DNA of 64,000 nt from Cherax quadricarinatus. Taxonomy: Eukaryota > Arthropoda > Malacostraca > Decapoda > Parastacidae. Positions 36,690 through 47,710 of this stretch are shown here, one piece after another; the first letter of the stretch is position 1; every line of letters starts with the position of its first letter. The notes under the pieces were generated by a model, which was not told where the DNA came from, made no database searches, and saw nothing but the letters and a program-made list of their open reading frames with translations. Location of the stretch: assembly GCF_038502225.1 (NCBI RefSeq), contig NC_091346.1, positions 11,653,365-11,717,364 of the forward strand, written 5' to 3'. Both the position numbers and the translations under genes were made by a program.

Positions 36690-37130
36690 ACACACACCTA
36701 GCCAAGCACAGCAAGAAATTAGAGAAAGTGCAAAAGTTTCCAACAATACTAGTCCCGGAGTTACAGGGTAAGTCTTATAACGAAAGCTTAAGAAAACTCA
36801 ACCTGATGGCATTGGAGGACAGGGGGAGCATGATACCACTGTATAAAATGCTGAGAAGAAATGACAAAATAAACAGGGACAGAACGTTTTAGAGATGGAA
36901 AACGGGAAGTTGAAAACTCAAAAGAGATCACTGGGATATTAGGAAGTATTTCTTAAGCCTTAGAGTTGTCAGGAAGTCGAACAATCTAAGGAGTGAAGTA
37001 GCAGAGGCATGATCCATACATATTTTTAAGGAGAGGTACGACATGGCCCCTTTAGCCCAGGCATAGAGTGGCGACCAGCACAGAGGGACGAGGATCTGCT
37101 ATTCGACTCATGCAACCACAAACTGTTAAG
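36690..37130 (+). mobile_element. LINE-C copy 1, 3' fragment
   Basis: Homologous to 38516-38950: shared ACACCTAGCCAAGCAC, GAGAAAGTGCAAA, AAGTATTTCTT and AGCAGAGGCATGATCCATAC-like stretches. It covers the RT thumb and C-terminal region only and carries frameshifts and stops. Bases 36585-36689 before it are unique intron. Confidence 0.8.
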
Positions 37131-37169
37131 TATAAACACTCACAAAACCACACACACTGGGATAGACAG

Positions 37170-37281
<112 letters not shown>

Positions 37282-37286
37282 CACCG

Positions 37287-38996
37287 TGACCGTGAAGTAT
37301 GTGAGGAACTCAACAAGAGATTCAAAGAAGTGTTCACAGAGGAGACAGAAGGGGCTCCAGAAAGACGGAGAGGTGGGGCACACCACCAAGCGCTGGACAC
37401 AGTGCACACAACCGAGGAAGAAGTGAAGAGGCTTCTGAGTGAGCTAAATACCTCAAAGGCGATGGGGCCAAATAACATCTCCCAATGGGTCCTGAGAGAG
37501 GGAGTAGAGGTGCAATGTGTACCCCTAACAACAATATTCAATACATCTATCAAAACAGGGAGATTGCCTGAGGCATGGAAGACAGCAAATGTAGTCCCAG
37601 TCTTTAAAAAAGGAGACAGACATAAAGCACTAAACTACAGACCAGTGTCACTGACTTGTATAGTATGCAAAGTCATGGAGAAGATTATCAGGAGAAGAGA
37701 GGTGGAACACCTAGAAAGGAATGATCTCATCAACAGCAGCCAACATGGTTTCAGGGACGGGAAATCCTGTGTCACAAACCTATTGGAGTTCTATGACATG
37801 GTGACAGCAGTAAGACAAGAGAGGGGTGGGTGGATTGCATTTTCTTGGACTGCAAGAAGGAGTTTGACACAGTTCCACACAAAAGATTAGTGCAAAAACT
37901 GGAGGACCAAGCAGGGATAACAGGGAAGGTACTACAATGGATCAGGGAATACTTGTCAGGAAGACAGCAGTGAGTCATGGTACATGGCGAGGTGTCAGAG
38001 TGGGCACCTGTGACCAGCAGGGTCCCACAGTGGTCAGTCCTAGGACCAGTGCTGTTTCTGGTATTTGTGAATGACATGACAGAAGGAATAGACTCCGAGG
38101 TGTCCCTGTTTGCAGATGACGTGAAGTTGATGAGAAGAATTCATTCGATCGAAGACCAGGCAGAACTACGAAGGGATCTGGACAGGCTGCAGACCTGGTC
38201 CAGCAATTGGCTCCTGGAGTTCAATCCCACCAAGTGCAAAGTCATGAAGATTGGGGAAGGGCAAAGAAGACCGCAGACGGAGTACAGTCTAGGGGGCCAG
38301 AGACTACAAACCTCACTCAAGGAAAAAGATCTTGGGGTGAGTATAACACCAGGCACATCTCCTGAAGCGCACATCAACCAAATAACGGCTGCAGCATATG
38401 GGTGCCTAGCAAACCTCAGAACAGCCTTCCGACATCTTAATAAGAAATCGTTCAGGACCCTGTACACCGTGTACGTTAGGCCCATATTGGAGTATGCGAC
38501 ACCAGTTTGGAACCCACACCTAGCCAAGCACGTAAAGAAACTAGAGAAAGTGCAAAGGTTTGCAACAAGACTAGTCCCAGACCTAAGAGGTATGTCCTAC
38601 GAGGAGAAGTTAAGGGAAATCAACTTGACGACACTGGAGGACAGGAGAGATAGGGGGGATATGATAACGACATACAAAATACTGAGAGGAATTGACAAGG
38701 TGGACAAAGACAGGATGTTCCAGAGATTGGACACAGTAACAATGGGACACAGTTGGAAGTTGAAGACACAGATTAATCACAGGGATGTTAGGAAGTATTT
38801 CTTCAGCCACAGAGTAGTCAGGAAGTGGAATAGTTTGGGAAGCGATGTAATGGAGGCAGGATCCATACATAGGTTTAAGCAGAGGTATGATAAAGCTCAC
38901 GGTTCAGGGAGAGTGACTTAGTAGCGACCAGTGAAGAGACGGGGCCAGGAGCTCGGACTCGACCCTTGCAACCTCAGCTAGGTGAGTACTACTAAG
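37287..38996 (+). pseudogene. LINE-C copy 2: reverse transcriptase, one frameshift region
   Basis: The RT half of a CR1/Jockey-like LINE. The first frame (to 37890) shows LLSELNTSKAMGPNNIS, LPEAWKTANVVPVFKKG and NYRPVSLTCIVCKVMEKI, then SQHGFRDGKSCVTNLLEF. A frame change and stops between about 37830 and 37980 hide the first catalytic Asp (the sequence there reads like FLDCKKEFDTVPHK in another frame). The second frame (37977-38921) has a mutated QGSVLGP box (VPQWSVLGPVLFLVFVND), the catalytic SLFADDVKLM, and a long C-terminus with LEYATPVWNPHLAKHVKKL. It ends in a CTAGGTGAGTACTAC tail near 38980, the 3' tail of this family. The 5' endonuclease part is absent. Confidence 0.87.
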
Positions 38997-39494
38997 CGAG
39001 TGCACATTTTCTTGGACTACAAGGCCTTCCACACAGTTCCTCACAAGAGATTAGTGCCAAAGCTAGAGGATCAGGCAGGGATAACAGGAAAGCCACTGCA
39101 ATAAATCAGAGACTACCTGACAGGGAAGCAACAACGAGTCAAGGCTGGACCAGGCTGCAAGCCTGCTCCAGCAACTGGCTCCATAATTTAACCCCACCAA
39201 ATGCAAAGTCATGAAGATCGGGTAGGGCAAAGAAGACCGCTAGGTGGCCAAGGACTGCAAACCTCACTCAAGGAAAAGGATCTTGGGGTGAGTACAATAC
39301 GGAGAACATCTCCTGAGACACACATCAACCAGATAACTGCTGCAGCACATGAGCGCCTTGCAAACCTGAGAATAGCGTTCCGATACCTCAGGAAGAAATC
39401 GTTCAAGACTCTGTACACCGTGTGCATCAAGCCCATGCTGGAGTATGCAGCACCGGTTTGGAATCAACACCTGATCAAGTATGCCAAGAAATTA
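38997..39494 (+). pseudogene. LINE-C copy 3, first part
   Basis: Starts abruptly after the tail of copy 2 at the RT first-Asp motif (FLDYKAFHTVPHKRLVPKL), with an internal deletion, then TSLKEKDLGVSTIRRTSPE and LEYAAPVWNQHLIKYAKKL. It is cut at 39494 by the LINE-A copy 2 insertion and resumes at 41239. Carries stops and frameshifts. Confidence 0.83.
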
Positions 39495-41238
39495 AAGAAT
39501 TCAAATTCAAAGTTTATTCTCTATAAGGATTACAATGCTCAGTTTACAGAATTTGGTTATTGTGTGGTTTACATGTAGTAAAATACTAATTACCGAGGGT
39601 GCCACTAGAACACCTAGCATGACTAGGCATTTCGGGCAGACTTAGATTAATTCTTAAATTTAAAATATTACAAATTATGAGGTAAGTTGGTATTATGGCT
39701 AAGTGACTAAATACTAGTTTGTGAGTTTAGCAATGTGAATGCTTTTGTTTTGGCACAATACATAGTTTCAGTATTGGAGTATCACAGGCCAACTTATGAC
39801 TAGTTAGGATTCAATATTTTAAGATTGAGATTGATATTTCTGTTTATGGTCAAATGGGCGAGTGAAAGTGTGAACCACCAGGTGGTATTCGTGTGTTAGT
39901 TGACTGGGTGTATCAGGGAGAAAAGATGTTTTCTAATGGTAGTTTTGAAGGTGATGAATGTGTCTGCAGTTCTAGAGTTTTCAGGTAAGGTGTTCCAGAT
40001 TTTAGGGCCTTTGACATACATTGAATTTTTGTAAAGATTTAGTCGGACTCGGGGAATGTCATAGAGATGTTTGTGTCTGGTGTTATGCCTGTGGGTTCTG
40101 TCACAACTATCAAGAAAGCGTTTTAGGTCAAGGTGAATATTGGAATTTATGGTTCTGTAGATGTAGATTGCACAGTAGTAAGTGTGGATGTACTGAACAG
40201 GGAGTAAGCTTAGATCTATGAAGAGTTGGGGGGTGTGTTGCCAGGGATGGGATTTAGTGATTATTCTTACTGTGGCTTTTTGTTGGGTTATTATTGGCTT
40301 TAGGTGTGTTGCTGCAGTTGATCACCAAGCACAAATAGCATAGGCGAGGTATGGATAAATAAGTGAGTGGTATAGTGTGAGAAGGGCATTTTGCAGAACG
40401 TAGTATCGTATCTTGGAGAGGATCTCAACCGTTTTGGATACTTTTTTGGTTATGTGTTGGATATGGGTGCTGAAATTCAGGTTGTTGTCGAGGTATAGGC
40501 CAAGGAATTTGCCCTCATTATGTCTGGCAATTAGAGTGTTGTCGATCTTAATGTTAATTTGAACAACTCCTGCTCTGCTACCAAACATAATATAGTAGGT
40601 TTTGTCAGTGTTAAGCGTAAGTTTATTGGCTGTCATCCAAGTCGATATTTTGATCAGCTCCTCATTAGCAATGGTGTTGAGGATGACAAGATTAGGGTGA
40701 GAGATGACATAAGTCGTGTCGTCAGCAAAGAGAATGGGGTTCAGGTGTTGGGATACGTTTGGAAGATCATTGATGTATATGAGGAAGAGCAGGGGACCAA
40801 GGACACTTCCCTGCGGAACTCCAGTATCAAGTGGCCGTGTTGTGTCTTTAATGGTGACATACTGATACCAAGTAAGATTTGAAATATGCAAGCGCATGGC
40901 CTCTTATACCATAGTGGTCAAGTTTGTGGAGTAGGATGCTGTGGTCTACTGTGTCAAAAGCTTTTCTTAGGTCAATAAAAATTCCTAGTGGATATTCCTT
41001 ATTTTCCAATGCTTTGCAAAGCAGATCTAGCATTTTTATAATTGCATTATTAGTGCTTTTATTTTTCCTGAATCGAAATTGGCAGGGGTTGAGTATGTTT
41101 TGTGCTGTTATAAATGAATACAGTCTCCTGTGCACGAGTTTCTCAAAGATTTTGGATAGCAATGGTAAGTTTGATATTGGCCTATAGTTGTTTAAATCTG
41201 TAGGGTCACCACCTTTATGTATTGGTGTATCCCTTGCA
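39495..41238 (-). mobile_element. LINE-A copy 2, 5'-truncated, inserted in LINE-C copy 3
   Basis: A minus-strand LINE-A: RT fragments at 40322-41318 (NNYRPISNLPLLSKIFEKLV, FIDLRKAFDTVDHSILL, GVPQGSVLGPLLFLIYIND, ILFADDTTYVIS), then the 3' UTR and a tail of AATAAACTTTGAATTTGAAT. Its 3' UTR is uninterrupted (CAATCTTAAAATATTGAATC at about 39815), which shows the original state of the TTAA site broken in the first copy. LINE-C resumes at CAAAGGTTTGCAAC (41239). The truncated 5' end is typical of target-primed insertion. Confidence 0.88.
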
Positions 41239-41358
41239 AAGGTTTGCAACAAGAATAGTTCCAGAGCTAAGGAAAATGTCCTACGAAGAAAGGTTAAGGG
41301 AAATCGGCCTAACGACACTGGAGGACAGGAGGGTTAGGGAAGACATGATAACTTCATA
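41239..41358 (+). pseudogene. LINE-C copy 3, resumed
   Basis: Continues LINE-C after the LINE-A insertion: RFATRIVPELRKMSYEERL and TTLEDRRVREDMIT match copy 2 at 38560-38670. It breaks off at GACATGATAACTTCATACAG, where the GC-rich LINE-D begins. About six bases of LINE-C seem to have been lost at the LINE-A insertion site. Confidence 0.83.
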
Positions 41359-44030
41359 CAGAGGTGGCCCTAATGGGCCACGGGGTCCGGTGGTGGATAC
41401 TGGAAGACCTCCAGTGTCTGGTCGGGTGCATGGTGATAGACGCCGGCAGGCGTCTAAAAGCGGATCAGTGCCGACAGGGGACAAGGTATAACTGGCTTGA
41501 AGTGTGTCTCAGTTAATGTAAATGGGTTGTGAGACAGAGTGAAGTGTATGTGGTTTGTGGGTTTTCTTTGTAGGTATGGAGTGGATGTAGCTTTTGTGCA
41601 GGAGCACAATGATAAGGCCGGGTGTGAGTTAGTACTGGATGGATTTCAGGTGTTTGTTGCTCATTCAACTCGATTGAAAAGTGGGGTCGCCATCCTTCTG
41701 CGAGAGACCAGCCCGTTTGTTGTGTATCGTAGGGAGGTAGGGGAGGAGGGGCGGGTCGTGCGAGTGGATGGGGGAGAGGGTGGCGCTAGTGTGTGTATGG
41801 GCCCGCAGAGGGGGATGGGCATGTCAAGACTGCCTTTGTGAGGGATGTTAGTGTATCACCTCCAATCGCTCCCCCCATGGTGGTTGTGGGGGGTGACTGG
41901 AATTGTGTGGTGAGAAGGAAAGATGTGGAGCCTCGAGGGGTAGGGTTTCACTCTGTAGTGTTAGGGGATCTTTTGCGAGGGGTGGGGTTGTGGGATGTGG
42001 CTATGAGTGAGGCGTGGGAGGTGGAGCACACATTTGTGGGGGAGGGTATGCTGCTCGTCTGGACCGTTTGTATGTAACGCAGACTGCAAGGGTGGAAAGG
42101 GTGAGTGTGGTGGAAGTAGCATATTCAGATTGGGCGGCTTTCGTTGAAGTGGGGTGGGACGGGTTGCCTAGGAGGCATAGGAGTTTTTGGAAATTGAATG
42201 TTCGGCTCCTTGCAGATGGAGGGGGGAGGGAGGGGTTTGCACAATTTTGGAGGGAGTTGTGGTCAGGGGCAGGGGCTGTTGGGGATATGTTGGCGTGGTG
42301 GGATGGAGCAGGAAAGGAGAGGATCAGGGCGTATTATGTTAGAGAGTGAAAGGGGGAGGCTTAGATGACTTTTGGGCTGATAAGATATTTAGAGGGGCGC
42401 TTATGGGATTGTTATGGGAGAGGGGTGGGGGCAGGGGCTATCCTGCAGAGGAAATAGAGGGGTTGAAGCAGCGCATCAGGAAATTGAAGAATGAGAATTT
42501 TAATGCAGTGCAGGTTAAGGGTGGGTTAGAGGAAGTTTTGTGGGGTGACAGGCTGTCAGCATGTGTTCTGCGGGGGCAGCAGAAGCGTCAGGTGGCCACA
42601 GAGATGGAATGTTTGTTAGTGCAAGAGGAGGTCAGAGAGTTTCGTGTGGGGCAGGTGCTTCGCACGATGGAAGGGATGGGTTGTTATGTGGATGAATGGT
42701 TTGGGACTTCTTTGAGGAGTGTAGGTGTGCAGGGGGGGGGGTTAGGGCAGTTGGGACGGCATGTGGTCAATATCCTGAGCAGGGGGGACCATATGGCGCT
42801 GGGTAGGGACATTGCAAAAGGGGAGGTGTGGAAGGCATTATCGAGTATGAGTAGGGGTAAATCCCCGGGAATCGACGGTCTGCCATGTGAGTTTTACTTA
42901 CAAAATTGGGACATACTTAAGGAGTTCTTGGTGAGGTTGTTGAATGAGATGAAAAAAAGGGGTGAGCTGGGGGTTTTGCAAGTGACGGCGGTGGTAGTCT
43001 TGATCCCGAAGGTGGACAGTCCACACACTCCACACACGGTGAAGGACTGTAGGGTTATTTCTTTACTGTGTGCGGATTATAAGTTATTTGCTAAAATACT
43101 GGGGAATAGGTTGAAGTGTGTGATCAACAGGGTTGTGGCAGCGGGCCAGTATGGGGTGCTGGGAAGGACCATGTATGAGGGGCACTGGTTGATTCGGGGG
43201 TTTGTGGAGAGTTTGCAAGGAATGGAAGGGGGGGGGGGTGTTGGCCTTAGATTGGCGGGCAGCATATGATAGTGTCGAGAGAGAAGCATTGTGGTGGATA
43301 ATGAGCAGGCAAGGGTTTGGGGACGAGATTGTGAGGTGGCTGCAAACGTTGTGTCATGGAGTGGGTGTTCTGGTGCAGGTGAATGGGAGGATGGGGGATA
43401 GGATCCCTATGGGTAGAGGTCTGCGGCAGGGATGTCCTTTATCCCAATTACTTTTTGCATGTTTGCAGGATCCGTTTTATAGAGCGGTGGAGGTATGTGT
43501 GAGGGGGGAGCGACAGGGGAGAGTAGGAAGAGGTGTGCCGGGAATTGTTGGTTATGTAGATGACACGACGATTCTTGTGTGGGAGGGGGAAGGTTTAGGA
43601 GGGCTGGGGAGGATTGTGGACTTGTTTGGAGAGGCGACTGGTATGAGAGTGAATGTAGAGAAGTCTAAGTTTATGGGGTTGGGGGATTGGGAGGGGAAGG
43701 TGGGAGGGGTAGGTAGTGGGAGGTGGGGTGTTGTGCGTAGGGTCAAGATTTGTGGGATTGAGTATATGCAGGATGCACAGCAAGCTAGGATGGTTAATTC
43801 AGGGAGTGTCGTGGAGCGGGTGATTAGACGGTTGGAAGGGTTGCGGCCTGGTCATTTAACGCTTCATCAGCGGGTCATTGTAGTAAATGTCTTGCTATAT
43901 AGTAAAATATGGCACGTTGTCACTATGTACCCGTTGTTGCAGTCAGATATTGGGGTATTATTAGAGTCTGCAGTAGAAGTTTGTAGGTGCAGGAGGGAAG
44001 ATGAGCCAGTGATGGAATGAATAGGCAAAA
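41359..44030 (+). pseudogene. LINE-D: L1/Tx1-like LINE, endonuclease and RT
   Basis: A different LINE family. Endonuclease motifs: SVNVNGL near 41510, DVAFVQEHNDKAG (about 41588-41625), KSGVAILLRE, VVVGGDWNCVVRRKDVEPRG (about 41881-41940). RT motifs: GKSPGIDGLPCEFYLQNWD (about 42858), VVVLIPKVDS, ALDWRAAYDSVEREALW (first Asp, about 43245), GRGLRQGCPLSQLLFAC, GYVDDTTILVW (catalytic YVDD, about 43550), GMRVNVEKSKFMGLG. Frames change at several points, notably at a run of ten G near 43230. The C-terminal part is missing. The GRxLRQGCPLS/YVDD pattern and the NWDILKEF segment point to the Tx1/L1 group; finer placement is not possible by eye. Confidence 0.85.
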
Positions 44031-44449
44031 CTGGAGGGAAGGAAAAGTTGGTATATTAGAAGTTTCGACAAACTGGAAGTGATATATGGATGGGTGAGTA
44101 TATGAAAAGAGAAGAGGTTAAAGGAGTGGCTAGGAGCTGGTGGGAGAGTGGGTGTGGTTTTATCATCAAATTTGCTGAGAATAAGAAAAGTATTAGAATG
44201 AGTTCAATAAGCTGAGAAAGTTTAGCTAATAAATAAAACAAAAAAAGAAGATAGAGATGATTGAGGTACTGTAAAGATGTAGGGAATACTTTGAGGCATC
44301 GTTGCTTGATGAGGAAGAGAGGATGCAGTGGGTTTTTTTTTTTTTTATATTGGGCAGGGAGGTATAGCACCTTTTAGGAGTGACAAAGCCTCATATTTGA
44401 GTGTTAGGAAGGGGCACTTCTTTATATAAGGAACAAGAATGTTAGTATT
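44031..44449. other. unassigned intron sequence
   Basis: AT-rich sequence after LINE-D with a run of T at 44332-44346. It could be the eroded LINE-D 3' UTR, but no tail or duplication confirms this. No gene seen. Confidence 0.4.
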
Positions 44450-44591
44450 TAAGACACATGTGCAACATCTGGGTATCTTTATTGTAAACGTTTCGCCATC
44501 CAGTGGCTTTATCAATACAAATTCTAGGACATAGCTTGAAGACAGTAGGACTATATACAGAAGATAAAGCCACTGTTGCACATGTGTCTTA
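44450..44591. mobile_element. small inverted-repeat element of the foldback family
   Basis: 142 bp bounded by perfect 17-bp inverted repeats, TAAGACACATGTGCAAC and GTTGCACATGTGTCTTA. Inside are AAACGTTTCGCCATCCAGTG and TATCTTTATTG, as in the large foldback at 27850-28424. It has no coding capacity and is probably an internally deleted relative. Confidence 0.8.
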
Positions 44592-44814
44592 ATTTCATCT
44601 TGTCGGTATTATATACCATTCTTGCACAAGAGTGTTAGTATTATAAGGGAATAAACCTGTTGAGTATTCTGGGGAAAGTAAATATTAAATTTATTATTGA
44701 TGGAATTAATGGTAAGACAGAATGAGCTCAGAGGAACAAAGGATGTTTAGGAAGGATACAAACATAAAAGGAAACAATACATAGATAAAGGTAAGTTAAA
44801 ATGGTTTTGAGGAC
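44592..44814. other. unassigned intron sequence
   Basis: Unique AT-rich sequence; nothing recognisable. Confidence 0.4.
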
Positions 44815-45000
44815 ACAGATGTTAAGGTGCATAAAATAACATTAACTTGATTTAACTTATGATATCGAAATAAAGTCAAACATTGGCTTATTTCCACTCA
44901 GAAGAGACATTCTCCAAATATTACACAACAACTTATTATTAAAACTGCCGCATCCTGCACCATTAAGAGCTAGTGGCAGACCACAGTCTTATACTGCTTA
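44815..45000 (+). repeat. left arm of a 2.9-kb inverted-repeat pair
   Basis: Diverged match, in reverse complement, to 47520-47710. Shared segments include GAATGTCTCTTCT (rc AGAAGAGACATTC), GTGGCAGACCACAGT, AATAACATTA...CTTGAT and TCAAACAT. The two arms bracket the 11-bp minisatellite and the LINE endonuclease fragment. Confidence 0.7.
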
Positions 45001-45052
45001 AATAATTAACAAAACCAATGACTGGATGAATTAGACACTAGTACAGCACTGG

Positions 45053-45436
45053 GGTATACCTGGAGTATACCTAGGGTATACCTGGTGTATACCCGTAGTA
45101 TACCTGGGGTATACCCATAGTATACCTGGAGAATACCTGGAGTGTACCTAGGGTATACCTAGAGTATACCTGGGGTATAACTGGAATATACCTGGGGTTT
45201 ACCTGGAGTATATCTGGGGTATACCTTGGGAATACGTGTATACCTGGAGTATGCTTGGGGTATGCCTGAGGTTTACTTGGAGTATACCTAGGGTATGCAT
45301 GGCGTATACCTGGAGTATACCTAGGGTATATGTGAAATATACCTGGGTATACCTTGAGTATACTAGGGTATACGTTGAGTATATCTGAAGTATACCTAGG
45401 GAATACCTGGAGTATACCTGGTGGTATGCCTGGGGT
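45053..45436. repeat. 11-bp minisatellite (GTATACCTGGN)n
   Basis: About 35 copies of an 11-bp unit GTATACCTGGN, with variants CCTAGG, CCCGTA and GTTTACCTGGA. Each unit contains the palindrome GTATAC. The minus-strand open frames (Tyr/Pro/Ile-rich) are by-products. The GTTTACCTGGA variant equals the tail unit of the LINE fragment at 61637. Confidence 0.9.
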
Positions 45437-46229
45437 AGCAACATTCCAGGCTAGAGACATCAAGCTATTTGAAAAGAATCATCATTGACTTGCAATGATG
45501 ATCGCAATAAACCCATGTTGTCCTGGGTTTATAGCGATCTTGTTTCTTAGAAATCATTCAAAGATTTTATAATGCGGAATGTTAGTGTTATGTCTATGCT
45601 TCCTCTCCACCGAATATTTAAGGCTCGTGAAAGGGGCTTTTTGCAGTTCTTGATGAACACGGAGTTTCACGAGTCTGGGCCTGGGGCAGAGTGCATGACC
45701 AGGATATTTATTGCTTTTTCAGAATCCTATGGTGTTAGGTTCATATCAGAAATTCTTGAATTATCCAAATTTTGAGTCTCGGCCATGAAAAAATCATTTA
45801 GATTTTTGACCCTTAGTCTGATTAACGGCTCACAAAATGATGAGTCATATTAGGACTTGAGAATCTCTCATATTTCTTTGCTGTCATCTGTGCAAGTCCC
45901 TCCTCTTTAGCATGGGTTCGTTACTGGAAGTGGTTTTTGACCTACATTTGGCATAAGATATATTTTTTTATTTCAATTTCATTTATGGGTTTATGTTCTT
46001 CCTGTGTTTCTTGTCTTAAGCATAGATTCGATAACTATTATTTCTCTTTCCAATGCCTCCTTTCGTATTTCAGATATACTGACCTTTTTCAGCAGTTCTG
46101 TGATTCTTCGCCTTCGCCTGTATAGGAAGCGTCTCTCTTTCTAGTTTACATATTTTCTTTTTTTTTTTTCTTATTGAAAGGTGCCTTGAGCACTCCTAAA
46201 GTGCCACAGAGTTAATTTTTTCTAGGCAA
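45437..46229 (-). other. probable eroded LINE sequence
   Basis: Sits on the downstream side of the minus-strand endonuclease fragment. Minus-strand phrases such as PGHALCPRPRLVKLRVHQEL (near 45640-45700) look like LINE linker sequence, but stops and frame changes prevent a firm call. Confidence 0.35.
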
Positions 46230-47035
46230 AGGTTCGGACGAATGTTACTGAAGATATCTTCCCAGCTTGATTCATTAAGGACATTTTTAATGTCTTTCTG
46301 TCACTGAAGACGAATTTGGTAAAAGCACTCTCATAACTTATCTCATTATGCTGGTCAGGAGTCCTGCATACACATGTCGGTTCTTCTATTATGTGATCTG
46401 AGCGTATTTGTTGCAGAGATTTAAAGCTAAAGTGTGCGTGAATTTTCACCCGAGCTGCCTCCTGGGGTTATCTCTGGTAAAACAATATTTGCAAGATTTC
46501 ATTTGTAAGTGTCGAAAGATGAATTCACCCATCAATAAGATATTTAGGCTGGTGTTGGGAGATTCTCCACACAGTACTAAATTTTCAAAAACTGTTCCTT
46601 GAATTGTTGAGAAGTTGAATCAGGTGGCTTGTATATTATCACAATGACAAGGTTTTGGATTTCAATCTTTACTGCCAAAACTTTAACTACATCGTTTACG
46701 GTGTTTAGTAATTCCGTGCAAATGAGATACTCTGACACACAGGTCAACCTCTCCCATCCCTCCCCCGTCCCCTTTTTGCCTGCTCTTTCTGTCGCATCTG
46801 AATATATTACACACTGGAATCCATATTTCGTTGTGAAAGTGATCCTTTGTGTTTGTCTTGTGATGGTTGTAATCATTGCATTTGATTCCGAGAGCAGTCC
46901 AATGATTAAAGGTATTTTGTTGCTTGTTGATGGCTTTACACTCTGTATATTTGTAAATACAAGTGTTATCATATTGAAGGTATGTAGAGGGGCTTTATTG
47001 GGGAATAATATCTGTTGTTCTGTAGTGGCCCCCAC
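46230..47035 (-). pseudogene. LINE endonuclease fragment (third CR1-like family)
   Basis: The minus-strand frame 46577-47035 encodes an apurinic-type endonuclease N-terminus: LVFTNIQSVKPSTSNKIPL, then SNAMITTITRQT where ITET(W) is expected (catalytic Glu lost), and VIVIIYKPPDSTSQQFKEQF. After a frameshift NTSLNILLMGEFIF stands where GDFNF is expected. Two active-site changes and frameshifts show that it is dead. Its start overlaps a short perfect palindrome at 47010-47050. Confidence 0.65.
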
Positions 47036-47050
47036 TACAGAACAACAGAT
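47010..47050. repeat. perfect 19-bp hairpin
   Basis: ATCTGTTGTTCTGTAGTGG, then CCC, then its exact reverse complement. The element ends abruptly on both sides, so it looks like a fold-back copying event rather than a terminator. Confidence 0.85.
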
Positions 47051-47209
47051 CCGAGGTGTAATATTTCTTTCATTTTTTACCAGTTATTTCTTCCAGTTTT
47101 TCTTCTCTAGATGCGTTGTAACTCCTCTGCTTTGTTTCCTATGGTCTGTGTGATCTGCACCTTCATTAGTCCAGTACAGAGAAGAACGGTATAAGATGAG
47201 TTGAAGTTT

Positions 47210-47480
47210 GAGGAAAACAGTCCCTTAGCCTGGAATTGAAGTGTTTAGTCTTTCAATATTGTTAAATATACAGCATTTGGGCGGAGAAGCTTTTATAATG
47301 TAGACGGGTTCGGCGAAGCAGTTGAAGAAAGCGTCATCAGTAGAAAAATACACTATAGGCTAGACAAGAGTTGAAGAATTTCCTGCATCAAGATTCGAAG
47401 ATGCTGCTGTGTCAGAACGGAACTAGACTGATGAATCCGCTGGCTGGCGAAACGTTTCCTCAATCGAGATACCCCAGTGC
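47210..47480 (+). mobile_element. half of a foldback-family element
   Basis: Shares CAGTCCCTTAGCCTGGAATT-like, GGGCGGAGAAGC, and the end CTGGCGAAACGTTTCCTCAA with the right arm of the foldback at 27850-28424. Only one arm is present and it is strongly diverged. Confidence 0.65.
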
Positions 47481-47519
47481 TGCACAATCATCAACTTACC
47501 TGTTATCTTAATCATTTAT

Positions 47520-47710
47520 ATTATAATAGAAAACTGTGGTCTGCCACTTGGCCTGAAATGATGTAAAACACACAAGTTTTATTAATGAATTAGGTTTGTG
47601 AAATAAGTGGTGAATGTCTCTTCTAATCGGAAGTCACTATGTTTGATTTGGTTATCCCAGGTTATATCAAGATAATGTTATTCTATGTACCCTTAAACCA
47701 TTGTTAATAC
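47520..47710 (-). repeat. right arm of the 2.9-kb inverted-repeat pair
   Basis: Partner of 44815-45000: CTGTGGTCTGCCACTT, GTGAATGTCTCTTCT, and ATCAAGATAATGTTATTCTA match the left arm in reverse complement. Confidence 0.7.

Noticed and set aside
45071..45463. A 130-codon minus-strand protein rich in Tyr-Pro-Ile
   Set aside because: Read-through of the 11-bp minisatellite.
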